Shown: positions 44,221 through 55,063 of the stretch, one piece after another
Layout: each line of letters starts with the position of its first letter
Position numbering within the stretch: the stretch's first letter is position 1
NCBI RefSeq assembly: GCF_036373705.1
Contig: NC_089850.1
Location: 21,621,256-21,685,255, forward strand
Reading direction: 5' to 3'
DNA length: 64,000 nucleotides
Source: Amia ocellicauda
Lineage: Eukaryota; Chordata; Actinopteri; Amiiformes; Amiidae
Translations under genes and position numbers: made by a program
Notes under the pieces: model-generated
What the model saw: the letters and a program-made list of their open reading frames with translations, nothing else
Told to the model about the DNA's origin: nothing
The model's database searches: none

Positions 44221-46885
44221 TTAAAAACAATGATCACTTATCTTTGAGATGCTTTCTAAAACCAAATATATTTCAAACCTTGCATGTGCTATAATCATTG
44301 TAAATGTCTATACTTGTATTTTTCTGCTCCTGAAGATCAGGGATATGTGGTATATACTCCTGTTCTGTTTGTTTGCTGAAGGAGGCCCCCCTCTGTTCTA
44401 AAATGTTCAATTAAATTCCCATAGGTTTGATGTATATTGTTGTTTAATCAACATGTTTACAATCCTTATAAATATTGCAAGCATTGTCTATTCTACAAAG
44501 TAAAAAAATAAATTGAGTCTGAGTCTTGTAAGTCCTCTTGTGGTGTCAGAATTATTCTATTGCTAGCTAGTCTTGCTTAATTGCTTTAATTTAACTTATA
44601 TCTCACTTATTCTCATGTAGATACCAGGTGGGTTTTGCTGTGAGCTATTTGTAAATAGATTTCTTAAATTAGCCAGCAGTTGGTGTTTTGTAGATTATTT
44701 TGTAGATGAACATCTTGAGGATTTAGGACTAAAATAATTGTTAAACTATTATAATTCTCCAGTGAAGTTGACAGGATCCATATAATTACTCATACAAAGC
44801 TAATCTAATCAAATCAAATCAACCCACCTACACATTTTTATTACGTATTTGGAAGGGCAAATCTTCTGTCAAAGAACAACAAAACAAAAACAGCAAATGT
44901 AAGAATTATAATTTGAGATTAGTAGTAGCCCTAACTCAGATTCAAACTCTCTCAAAGGTTGCATCTGTTTGACCACAAGATGGCAGTGTTAGCATTTATT
45001 CTAGTGAAAACCTTTTAGTAATCCAAGAAAACAAAAATCCAATTTCATCTTTGCATTGTTGATATATAGCAAAGCTATATTTGTCTGTAGCCTTTGCTAA
45101 ATCTGAAGGGTACACTGAGGATGACATCAGTGAAGACAGTCTATGACACTGTTTGTCCACATCCTCAGTTCTCCCGGCAGAAGGACAGGTGAAGACTGCC
45201 AATGCTGACATGTAACAGATACTCCAGCAGTTTCCATAATGGCTACCATGCATCCTGATAGCAGAGCAAACAGTTTCCACACTACAACAACAATCACTTC
45301 AGAACATAACCACAGACCTTCACAAGAGAAGTGGAAGTTCACTCTATGTTTGCTTCCACTGATCTTCCATTCTGGCATCCAGTCATGAGTCTGTAATGAT
45401 AAATACAACAGATGGCTGGTAATAAGCAATCATCTACACAGAGAATTAATTATTGCTGTAGACTTTATCCATACAAATACCTTTCTGTGTAAGCATGATC
45501 AATAGCATCCTATCAATGTGTGAAACTGTTGATCGCCAATTTGCCAGTTGATGTCCTCTACTCAAATGGGACACTGGACTAGAACAGTTTTTGAAAAAAA
45601 ATCCTTTCCTAAATGTGGTTTTGATTGAAGCAACATTGTACATGTTAAGATTTACTGGTATCAACGTAATTATGCATGTTACAAAAAGAGATCATTAGGA
45701 ACCGTTACCATGATCAATTTGTGTGTATTACTTTAAGTTTAAATTTAAAACTGACACTGTTGAATGTTCTTCAATGGTTAGATCATAAAAAAATGTGTTT
45801 CTCTGTCGGATATTTTCTTTGCAGATCATCTTTTGTCTGACCAGTTCTCAAAGTTTACAGTCACTTTGTTTCGACCTAGGGGTGTCACTTAGCCTACATG
45901 ATGTGACACAATCCATGATATCTGTGTGTGTGTGAGAGAGCTTACAGTGCTCTTTATGATCATTGCCTTCAGAGACGACAGGAAAATGTCTCTCCAATAG
46001 TATTTGTATAGTTTTTCCACAGTAATGTAATAAGTAGTAACACAGATCAACTTGTTTTAAAGCTTTATTGAAAAAGGATGATACATTCTGCCAGCATGGC
46101 ACTTCTAAGACACCTTACCTAACCATGTGTTTATTATATTGTGGAATATAGTATGTATATAAATAGCGTTGTTTTGTGATACTAGACATTGCTGGATATT
46201 CAACAACCTTTTTCTCTCTATAATAAAAATATCGATATTTTTCTTTAATCTTTTTAGCGACGGGTTTATAATAGATGCTACGAGTGCCCTTATATACACA
46301 GCAAGTGGGTCTGACTTCACCTCCATTGACAGATATAGAAAATGTTCGAATTATTCTCATTTTGGCCTACCAAGCTAGTTTTTATTTATTGATTAACACA
46401 TTACAGATCCTGAGTGCTCAAATGTACTCTTACAGTATTGGTATTTAATTTAAAAAAAATCACAATTATACCCAACATTGCCACACTAAAATGGAATGCT
46501 ATCGCACGCTGCCAGAGATCCAGTTATTAACCATTTGCCACCGACATTAATTTTGCTGTTTCCTGTGTCCATGAATCTGTTTCCCACGATTACAACTGAA
46601 CTGGAACACACAAGGCCCAATTTGTATCTAGCGAGTCCAAGACGACAGATGCAGTTAACACCAATAAGCAATAATGGGGGGTAGCTCTTGAAGCAGGATA
46701 TGTTTTAAAATGCAAGCTGTCATCTTATCTGAGACAGGAATGTACAAGACTGACCTGGCAAATTGAACTGTTCAAGCTGATACGCTATGATTGATCTGGT
46801 TTTAAAAGTAGCACTTTCTTTCAATGGAATCTCTTACATTTGATTGTGGATAGTATTGTTCAGGTAGTTTAATAAACCATTTTTA

Positions 46886-46924
<39 letters not shown>

Positions 46925-47540
46925 ATTATACAATTTAATTGAACTACAATGATCTCAGGTATAAACGTTTCTTCAGTTCACTGTCTGTAGGTGCCAATTA
47001 ACTGAATCAATGTCAATTTTCTAGGCAAAAACACCCGAAAACAAACAAATGTAAACTGTCACACATGTATGGCTAATATTGTGAAGGCACACAGTTTCCT
47101 GTTCTGATGATCTTTTGGTAGCACTGACCAAGTTCAAGGTCAGTCTCGGAGCTATCGCCAGCAAAACCATACTCATTCGATTTGAAATGCAAATGTTATG
47201 CCACTTACAGGAGGAAGCCCTTAAAGTACTTTAGCGTCTCTAACATTTTAGTTTTCTGTAACAATAGCAGCCCTGTGGAATTCTAATACTTGGACTGTAA
47301 TATTTCCACAGGAAACTACAGCTTTCAGAGGTTTGTTACATGATTTAGACACCAATAATGTTTATTTTTTGTTGTTGTTTTATATCAAATGATTATAGGT
47401 TTCAAGCATAACAAGTCTTTGTTGTCAGTGATTTGGGTACTTCTATATAATCCTGGAATTCAATGGAAATTCCATAATATATTTTTTTTTTTTTATAATG
47501 TATGCACATTCTGAATTAGGCCTATGTACTTTCATTGTAT
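44221..47540. other. intergenic, no gene seen; (GT)n microsatellite
   Basis: AT-rich spacer with a GT dinucleotide array at 46889-46922. Frames on both strands are short and lack domain motifs. Confidence 0.5.
46889..46922. repeat. (GT)n microsatellite
   Basis: Seventeen uninterrupted GT units. Confidence 0.95.
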
Positions 47541-47564
47541 ATTTCTACTTTTTATTTGCTATTG

Positions 47565-47806
47565 AAAGTGTTCCAGAAAAATATCTGAAAAGATTCCAGA
47601 AGACTGAATGTGAGTTGGGCCGGTATATCAGACTAGTGCGGCGCAGCGAGCCAGGCAGCTTTGAGAGGGTCTATGAACGTGTCTGCTGTTGGAATGTTAG
47701 ATGGTGTGGCTCATAAACATTTTGGCAGAAGCAACAAGCAGAACTTCTCCCTTTCGGATGAATGCAGAACAGAGAAAATCAGTTCCAATTTTCAACCAGG
47801 CGTAAT
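47565..47806 (+). pseudogene. Possible degenerate coding fragment, weakly Act1-like
   Basis: Two overlapping frames: one reads VPEKYLKRFQKTECELGRYI then RLVRRSEPGSFERV; the other, one shift later, reads HFGRSNKQNFSLSDECR. The latter resembles the traf3ip2 exon 3 end (VGRSNERQ...ISLPDECR), and the DNA shares ggcagaagcaa and gatgaatgc. No splice site follows DECR here. It may be a remnant of a duplicated exon or a chance match. Confidence 0.25.
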
Positions 47807-47876
47807 AAGTATTTATATAATGAGTGTTCAGTATATATTTTGTAATATCTTTGTATTCTCAATAATATTGTTAAAT

Positions 47877-47919
47877 TTCTTAAAAGACGCCCTTATCCAG
47901 GGTAACAATTGTTACAATG
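47877..47919. repeat. Older interspersed fish repeat, left part (split by copy D)
   Basis: aaaagacgcccttatccagg followed by gtaacaattgttacaatgt. This is the head of a repeat I recall as widespread in fish genomes. It continues at 49473 after the inserted DD34E element. Confidence 0.6.
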
Positions 47920-47921
47920 TA

Positions 47922-49470
47922 CAGTGAGGGAAAAAAGTATTTGATCCCCTGCTGATTTTGTGCGTTTGCCCACTGACAAAGAAATGATCAGTCTATAATT
48001 TTAATGGTAGGTGTATTTTAACAGTGAGAGACAGAATAACAACAAAAAAATCCAGAAAAACGCATTTCAAAAAAGTTATAAATTGATTTGCATGTTAATG
48101 AGGGAAATAAGTATTTGATCCCCTATCAATATATAATATATATTAATATATACTCTCTTAAAGGGAGTGCTCCTAATCTCAGCTCGTTACCTGTATAAAA
48201 GACACCTGTCCACAGAAGCAATCAATCAATCAGATTCCAAACTCTCCACCATGGCCAAGACCAAAGAGCTGTCCAAGGATGTCAAGGACAAGATTGTAGA
48301 CCTACACAAGGCTGGAATGGGCTACAAGACCATCGCCAAGCAGCTTGGTGAGAAGGTGACAACAGTTGGTGCGATTATTCGCAAATGGAAGAAACACAAA
48401 ATAACTGTCAGTCTCCCTCGGTCTGGGGCTCCATGCAAGATCTCACCTCGTGGAGTTTCAATGATCATGAGAACGGTGAGGAATCAGCCCAGAACTACAC
48501 GGGAGGATCTTGTTAATGATCTCAAGGCAGCTGGGACCATAGTCACCAAGAAAACAATTGGTAACACACTACGCCGTGAAGGACTGAAAACCTGCAGTGC
48601 CCGCAAGGTCCCCCTGCTCAAGAAAGCACATGTACAGGCCCGTCTGAAGTTTGCCAATGAACATCTGAATGATTCAGAGGAGAACTGGGAGAAAGTGTTG
48701 TGGTCAGATGAGACCAAAATCGAGCTCTTAGCATCAACTCAACTCGCCTTGTTTGGAGGAGGAGGAATGACCCCAAGAATACCATCCCCACCGTCAAACA
48801 TGGAGGTGGAAACATTATGCTTTGGGGGTGTTTTTCTGCTAAGGGGACAGGACAACTGCACCGCATCAAAGGGACGATGGACGGGGCCATGTACCGTCAA
48901 ATCTTGGGTGAGAACCTCCTTCCCTCAGCCAGGGCATTGAAAATGGGTCGTGGATGGGTATTCCAGCATGACAATGACCCAAAACACACAGCCAAGGCAA
49001 CAGAGGAGTGGCTCAAGAAGAAGCACATTAAGGTCCTGGAGTGGCCTAGCCAGTCTCCAGACCTTAATCCCATAGAAAATCTGTGGAGGGAGCTGAAGGT
49101 TCGAGTTGCCAAACGTCAGCCTCGAAACCTTAATGACTTGGAGAGGATCTGCAAAGAGGAGTGGGACAAAATCCCTCCTGAGATGTGTGCAAACCTGGTG
49201 GCCAACTGCAAGAAACGTCTGACCTCTGTGATTGCCAACAAGGGTTTTGCCACCAAGTACTAAGTCGAAAGGGTCAAATACTTATTTCCCTCATTAACAT
49301 GCAAATCAATTTATAACGTTTTTGAAATGTGTTTTTCTGGATTTTTTTGTTGTTATTCTGTCTCTCACTGTTAAAATACACCTACCATTAAAATTATAGA
49401 CTGATCATTTCTTTGTCAGTGGGCAAACTTACAAAATCAGCAGGGGATCAAATACTTTTTTCCCTCACTG
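47922..49470 (+). mobile_element. DD34E Tc1-like element, copy D (internally rearranged)
   Basis: 1.55 kb, TA at 47920-47921 and 49471-49472. Long IR/DR ends as in the other copies. About 60 bp of the 5' region, including the left arm of the palindrome, is replaced by an AT-rich run at about 48129-48150. Inserted into the repeat split at 47877-47919/49473-49640. Confidence 0.95.
48251..49263 (+). pseudogene. DD34E transposase, frameshifted (copy D)
   Basis: Starts [14 protein letters not shown] one-base loss near 48729 (gagctcttagcatc versus gagctctttggcatc) just after the first catalytic Asp motif shifts the frame. The C-terminal frame from 48817 contains [10 protein letters not shown] and [10 protein letters not shown] intact. 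Confidence 0.92.
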
Positions 49471-49472
49471 TA

Positions 49473-49640
49473 TAACTTTATTTTAATATACAATTACCCA
49501 TTTATACAGCTGGAGGAATCTAGGTAAAGTACCTTTGTTCAAGGGTACAACGGCAGTGTCCCCCACCTGGAACTGAACCCAAGACCCTCCACTCAGGAGT
49601 CCAGACTCCAGAGCCCTAGCCGCTACATGAGGACAGTCAT
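49473..49640. repeat. Older interspersed fish repeat, right part
   Basis: Continues the repeat interrupted by copy D: acaattacccatttatacag, aggtaaagtacctttgttca agggtacaa, cagtgtcccccacctgg, gaacccaagacc, gagccctagccgctac. The class (tRNA-derived SINE or DNA element) is not certain. Confidence 0.6.
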
Positions 49641-52050
49641 CTGAAGATACGGCTCCACAGTGATTGTGATATGAATTCCTGCAGGGGGAGCACAATGTAA
49701 CTTGCCAGTCTCACAGATGTAGCTATATGTCCACAATCAGACTGATCTTGACTAATTGTTCCCCAGTACTAAGGTCTTACCTTACTTGTGATATTTTCTT
49801 CACACTCTATGGTTTTTCATGTACTGCCTTCACACTTCTACAGATTTGATTAATTTGAAGTTCAAACCAATTTTTGTACATTTAGAGCTTTCCTTAATTA
49901 ACCAGACTCTTTAATGGTGTCTGTGAATCAACGGGAAGTTAGAGAGATTTAAGGTAATTATTTAAACAATGCATTATAAAGGTGGATAAATAACAATTTG
50001 CTTAATTGAAGGTCATGGTTCTATTTTTATGGCTTTTAGAGGTTATGGTCCAGTGATTTTGCAATCGTCCTGCCATAATTTGCCTATACCGCTGCACCAA
50101 TTTTTTTATACAATCAGGAAAGGTTCATTTAGAGAGTGAATGAGACCTAGGTGTCTTATGGTGTCCTCATATAAACTACAACATTATAATTTTAACCATC
50201 CCAGAGACATATAAAAATGTTAAAAGCTGCCTATACCAAACTGTAATGGAAATGAACAGCCTACTGTAGCTCCATTCAATAGCATATTCTTGGATATAAT
50301 AGCTTATGTCTTGTGACCTATGCCTAATAGAATTATTGTTATACTTTTCTGATATTTGTACTTTATAACAGAACAACACTATCAGCTAGTATAAAAGAAT
50401 AAAAAAAAAAATCCCCTTACAGTCAGATATGTTGGCATTACTCTTTCTTCATACAATATCTGCAAATAATTGTATCCTTATTTTAAAGAGTATCCACTTT
50501 TGTTCATTCAGCTGTGCTATGGATTTCATACTTTCCTGGAACAAAGATTGTAAATCTTTCCAATTCAAATAAGCATAAACATCAGTAACACACAGCTTTT
50601 TTATACTTGAATATGTAAAATGGTGAATTTCTTCTATTCATTTAACTTAAATGATTATAAACATATATCCAGTAAGTGATTATATAATTTGAAAATAGAG
50701 CTATTGCACAATTCTCACTATGCTGCAGTAAAAAAATGTTTGCAGGTCTAATGCATTTCTATCATTTTATAATACAGCTCTTACCTGGGCTTGTAAGAAT
50801 TGGAGATTAATAATGAAAAATGAGACTCTATAATGACAACAAAATATATTTATTCAAATATTAACAATGATAAAACACAACTATGCCTATGTGTCTTTCA
50901 ATTGGGCCGTTGAATTTCCTAGCTGTGCTAACTTTGGCAGATTGGCTCCTTTTCATGACTCCTAGGTCGGATCTAATCATTTTTAATGTAATTTTTACAA
51001 CTGATGCCTCATGTACTTATATTTGCAGTTTAGTCCCTCAACACTGATTCTATACAACAGCTGCCTTCATTAGAGAAATCACAAACAATGGAGAAACAAA
51101 ACTCAGTAACTCAACTTTAACTTAAGTTTCAGATTTCAAGCTCCTCTGAGAAGTGAAGAGAACTTTTCCTGAGAAGGCTACTGATATCGATTCAGATGTA
51201 GGTAATTTCACAGAATTAGTTCACATTGACGTGTGCCTTAATACTTGAAATGCAATCAATGGTATAACTACCATAAAAAAATTACTTTTAAAATACCTTA
51301 TGTAATAAAATTATAGGACAATTACACACAAATGTGAGAATATTTTTTGGGAAAATGGCAATTCTGAAAATTGCACAACCCATTACACATGAATATTGAC
51401 AAGAGTTGAAGTAAATAATAATACAAAATATGGATCCTGTTAAAGGCATTGTATCTCCCTTTCAAATGCAAAGCTTTCTTAGATCCAACTTTTACAGCCC
51501 CTACAGCAACAGCTATTTAAAATGTCTTAAAAACAAGGGGGCTTCTATCAGTTTCCTCCATAGTGTCTGATGTGTCACATAGGTGAGGTTTTAGTCAAGA
51601 TCACACACAGACATTCCCAAATTCCTGCCTCTGTGGGGCCCATCATTATTTAATATTATATTGGTTTGTTTTTTCATGATGTATCTTTCTGATGTTGAAG
51701 ACATGGTATCTTTCACTGAATAACAAGTCTTTGCCCACACATGCAATGTTTACTCAATTAGATCCTCGTCCTTCGATGCTGAATCTCACTGTATATTTTT
51801 GTTCACCTTACTGGTTAGAAAGCAAAAACAAGAGTATATGGAAAGCAAACATTTTACAACGTCCCATGCAATTTTGAAAGCTATATATTGAATGCATACG
51901 TTCATATATGCCTACTTAAATAAAACGAGATGATCATGAATTACAGTACACACGCCCCATTTGCTAGAATGGAAATAATGCTGATACTCAGGATGACAGT
52001 ACAGTCTTTAACAGTTCTGCACTTCCAGTCAATAATACTAATCAAAAGCT
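49641..52050. other. intergenic, no gene seen
   Basis: AT-rich spacer upstream of the rev3l CpG-rich region; no coding or repeat signal recognised. Confidence 0.5.
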
Positions 52051-52059
52051 ACGCACATG

Positions 52060-52500
52060 CGTCGCAAACACGTTATTTTGCAAGTTGGGCTTTATTAAAA
52101 CAACCGCCCTCAACGTGTCCCGCTAAGGCGATGCTACGTACCACACCGCGGCGGTGCTGGGACTCACACGGGGAGGAGGAGCTCCACCGGCCGCGGCGCT
52201 CCAGTCCAACCAGAGGGCCTAGCAACCCAGCCGGAGGTGTGTCTCGGCCGCCTCCATGTCCGGAAGCATCTCTTCACTGACAGGCGTTCGTCCAATCAAA
52301 TGTCGGCAAGAAACGCAGTTTATCCAATCAGGTGTAAGAAAAACAAGACGAGCGGAAAGTAAACACGGACTTGCGTTCGCCATTGGTAGGAACGCCCGTC
52401 CTTCATAATGTAGGTCACGGATGAGAGCCAATAGTTGTGAGGAGGGCGGTACTTCCGCCAGTAGGGCCTTCTGACCTGCAATAGTGTTGTGGAAAATGCT
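52060..52500 (+). promoter_or_regulatory. rev3l: rev3l promoter, CpG-rich with four CCAAT boxes
   Basis: GC- and CpG-rich segment in an AT-rich neighbourhood. CCAAT boxes at 52292-52296, 52324-52328 and 52428-52432, and an inverted one (attgg) at 52382-52386, all within 141 bp; no TATA box was seen. This fits a TATA-less, NF-Y-type housekeeping promoter. The transcription start is inferred to lie near its right end. Confidence 0.65.
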
Positions 52501-52536
52501 GCAGTGTGTCAGGAGCCAGTAGAGGAGGAGGAGGGG

Positions 52537-52541
<5 letters not shown>

Positions 52542-52570
<29 letters not shown>
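52542..52570. repeat. (GA)n tract in the rev3l leader
   Basis: About 14 GA units between purine-rich GGA repeats; it generates the low-complexity Ser/Leu frame on the minus strand. Confidence 0.9.
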
Positions 52571-52572
<2 letters not shown>

Positions 52573-52600
52573 GAGGAGGAGGAGGGTCTGCCAGTGAGGA

Positions 52601-52702
52601 ATGGTGTTGATTAGGGTTACCGAAGAGTACTGTGATCATATTACAGAGAAGGGGGGAACAATGTATGTAATGGCAAATTGCAAGCACACAGCCAGAGACT
52701 GA
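52601..52702 (+). promoter_or_regulatory. Upstream ORF in the rev3l leader (33 codons)
   Basis: ATG at 52601 in a gaggaATGg context (A at -3 is absent but G at +4 is present), ending in TGA at 52700-52702. It is followed by further short upstream ATG frames at about 52772, 52829 and 53039. All stop before the main ATG. Depends on the leader being unspliced. Confidence 0.5.
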
Positions 52703-53249
52703 AAGGACTGCCACATTGGATTCGTTTGGAGTCTTTTTTTCCCTTTCTTTTTCTCATGACCGTTTCTTTTTTATGGTGATGATGATGAAATTGAAAAAGA
52801 TTCCCCAAGGTGAAGCGGATAGAGAAAATGATAGATAATGGGCCGGCGGTAACTGAGGCAGAGAAAGTGGTCGGTGTGCGCTAGGCAGGGCTCGACGAAA
52901 ACGGTATTGTGTTGTGGGGGAGAGCGCTTCAGTTCCCATGCTGGGAGAGTCGGACCGCGGTTTTGAGAGCGACCTGGCCGCACCACCATCATGCTTACAG
53001 CGGCTGCAGCTCGGATTACTGCCGTGATTGAGAGAAATCATGTTTCTGACGACACGGAGAGAAACCCGGGCTGTCTGCACACACCTAGAATATAATTGGG
53101 ATTGTGTATAAGACAGCCAGAGCAGATCCCACTCGCTCCCGGTCTTCTCCGGGACAAAGACTGATTTTGATTGTTATTATTATTGTTTTTCATTGGATGC
53201 GACCCCTGTTTGTGTAGTACGTGTCGGTAGTTTCCAGTCCTAAGCAATC

Positions 53250-53388
53250 ATGTTTGCAGTCCGGATCGTCACCGCAGACTACTATACCGCCAGCCCTCTC
53301 AAAGACCTGGACGTGTGCCACTCTGAATTCAGGGAGAGCGACGTGAAGAGGGTCCCGGTGGTGCGGATCTTCGGTGCCACCCCCGCAG
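53250..53388 (+). CDS. rev3l: rev3l (DNA polymerase zeta catalytic subunit), first coding exon only
   Basis: B-family polymerase that extends past DNA lesions in translesion synthesis. The exon encodes 46 residues plus one base: MFAVRIVTADYYTASPL, KDLDVCHSEF, VKRVPVVRIFGATPAG. This matches the human REV3L start (MFSVRIVTADYYMASPLQGL...VPVVRVFGATPAG), with the intron at the same glycine. Donor gcag|gtacgt. The remaining exons, including the catalytic core, lie beyond 64000. The gene follows traf3ip2 in the same direction, as in human. Confidence 0.95.
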
Positions 53389-54388
53389 GTACGTGTGCCC
53401 CAGTGTCGGCAGGGTGAGGCAGGGTCACCCCGCGGTGCACGACCACTAAACCGTTTGTACCTGCTATGCAAATGATGTAGCTTATCATTTATCTTCCTAA
53501 CTTCAGCTGTTCAGTTTAGATCCTTAGATTGAGCATGCATTTTGAGGAATTGTTTTTGGTAAGTGATCAAAGCCAATGCCCAGTGTTTACATACGTATGC
53601 TTTGTGCAGAGTTCATTTAGAACACAAATCAATTCTTCAACTATGTCTTAAGTTTGTTCACTTCTTTGCAGTTTTTAAGTCGTGAAAATGTGCTATTAGT
53701 CCGGCATCTCTAAGGGTGTGTTTCCAGCTTTTGCATAATTGTAATAGATGTATGATATTGTGTTTTTTATTTATTTTTTCCTCCTGGCATTCAAAATCCG
53801 CTTGTGTGCTCATCACACATTTGAGAAGTTGATAGATAATGAACTCTGGTTGTGCTGCGTTGTGAAGGCACCCAGTTTGTGTTTTTGAAGTTCAGTGCTT
53901 GTGTGTCTGTCTGCCTTGGTGGGCTTTCACAGGATGCTGAGCTGGGGAAAAAAATAATCATGTGTGGCTTTCCATCCTTCCACCAAGGCTGCCCCAGGTC
54001 TCTCTTGACGAATTGTTTATATTTTGAACCATGTCTATATGGACTACAAACTGAAAGCCTTTAAAAGATTTGTGTATGGTATGTAGGTATGTATCCCTCT
54101 AATTCACTGCTCATCCAGATTCATTTATGTAAAGGTTTTGTCACTGATGTCATCATCAAAACCAAAAAGGTTTGTCTAGCCATTGATCTGAGATTTATGT
54201 CTGACAGCATATTTGCAGCTGTATTGGCTATAGGATGTATGTGTTGGTGATTAGCTCTTATTAACTTACTCTGCCACAATAGGTAAAAGTTTATGTAGTT
54301 GATATCTATCATTTTTAAAGGTGGTATTTAATTTCTAATACTAACAACATACTCTGGATTCCTTAACTTGAAAGGTTTATATATCGAT
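53389..54388 (+). other. rev3l intron 1, proximal part, no gene seen
   Basis: No element or coding signal recognised. Confidence 0.55.
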
Positions 54389-54389
54389 A

Positions 54390-55061
54390 CAAGTGTGTGT
54401 ACAAAAAACATAAGGAACACCTTCGTAATATTGAGTAGCTCCTACTTTTACTCTCAGAACAGCCTCAATTCATGGAGATGTGGACTCTACAAGGTGTCGA
54501 AAGCTTTCCACAGGGATGCTGGCCCGTGTTGATTCCAATGCTTCCAACAGTTGTCAAGCTGGCTGGTAGTGGAAATCTACTCCAAATAGCTCGTCCCATC
54601 TCATCCCACAGATGCTCAATTGGATTGAGATCTGGTGACTGGGCAGGCAACTGCAGTGAGCTGAATTCACTGTCATGTCTGTGGAGCCATTCCTGGACAA
54701 TCCTAGCCTTGTGGCATGGCCCATTATCCTGCTGAAAACATCCATTAGCAGATGGATACAAAGCTGGCATTAAAGGATGCACCTGATATCCTGTGGCACT
54801 CAAACGTTGCTCCACTTTTATTAAGGGGCCCAATGTGTGCCATCAATACATTCCCCACACCACCACAAGCCTGCAATGTTGACACGTGGCATGATGGATG
54901 TATGTACTCCTGACACACACAGGGAGCTGTTGAGTGTAAAAAACCCAGCAGTGTTGCAGTTCTTGACACACTCAAACTGTCTCATAGCTTTCACCTGGAT
55001 TCACCTCGTCAGTCTATTTCATTGAAAGAGCAGGTGTTCCTCATGTTTTATACGCTTATTG
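54390..55061 (-). mobile_element. 672-bp deletion derivative of a Tc1-like DD36E element
   Basis: The ends match as inverted repeats around aaacat(a/g)aggaacacct, with TA flanks at 54388-54389 and 55062-55063. Internal sequence is the C-terminal part of a transposase on the minus strand. The DNA-binding domain and first catalytic Asp are deleted, so it could only move in trans. Confidence 0.85.
54465..54975 (-). pseudogene. Truncated Tc1-like transposase
   Basis: The frame 54465-54833 (complement) holds GCFQQDNGPCHKARIVQEWL and [14 protein letters not shown], with 36 residues between Asp and Glu, then degenerates. Upstream pieces (ACGGVGNVLMAHIGPL) carry the remnant of the usual GG..MVWG region. 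Confidence 0.85.
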
Positions 55062-55063
55062 TA

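Noticed and set aside
51930..52280. 116-codon plus-strand frame before rev3l
   Set aside because: Runs from AT-rich spacer into the CpG-rich promoter with no domain; its open length follows from the base composition.
52415..52714. 99-codon minus-strand Pro/Ser/Leu-rich frame
   Set aside because: Translation of the (GA)n and GGA-rich leader tract; low complexity.
53190..53471. 93-codon minus-strand frame over the rev3l first exon
   Set aside because: Antisense shadow of a conserved coding exon in a GC-rich region; no domain and no support for transcription.
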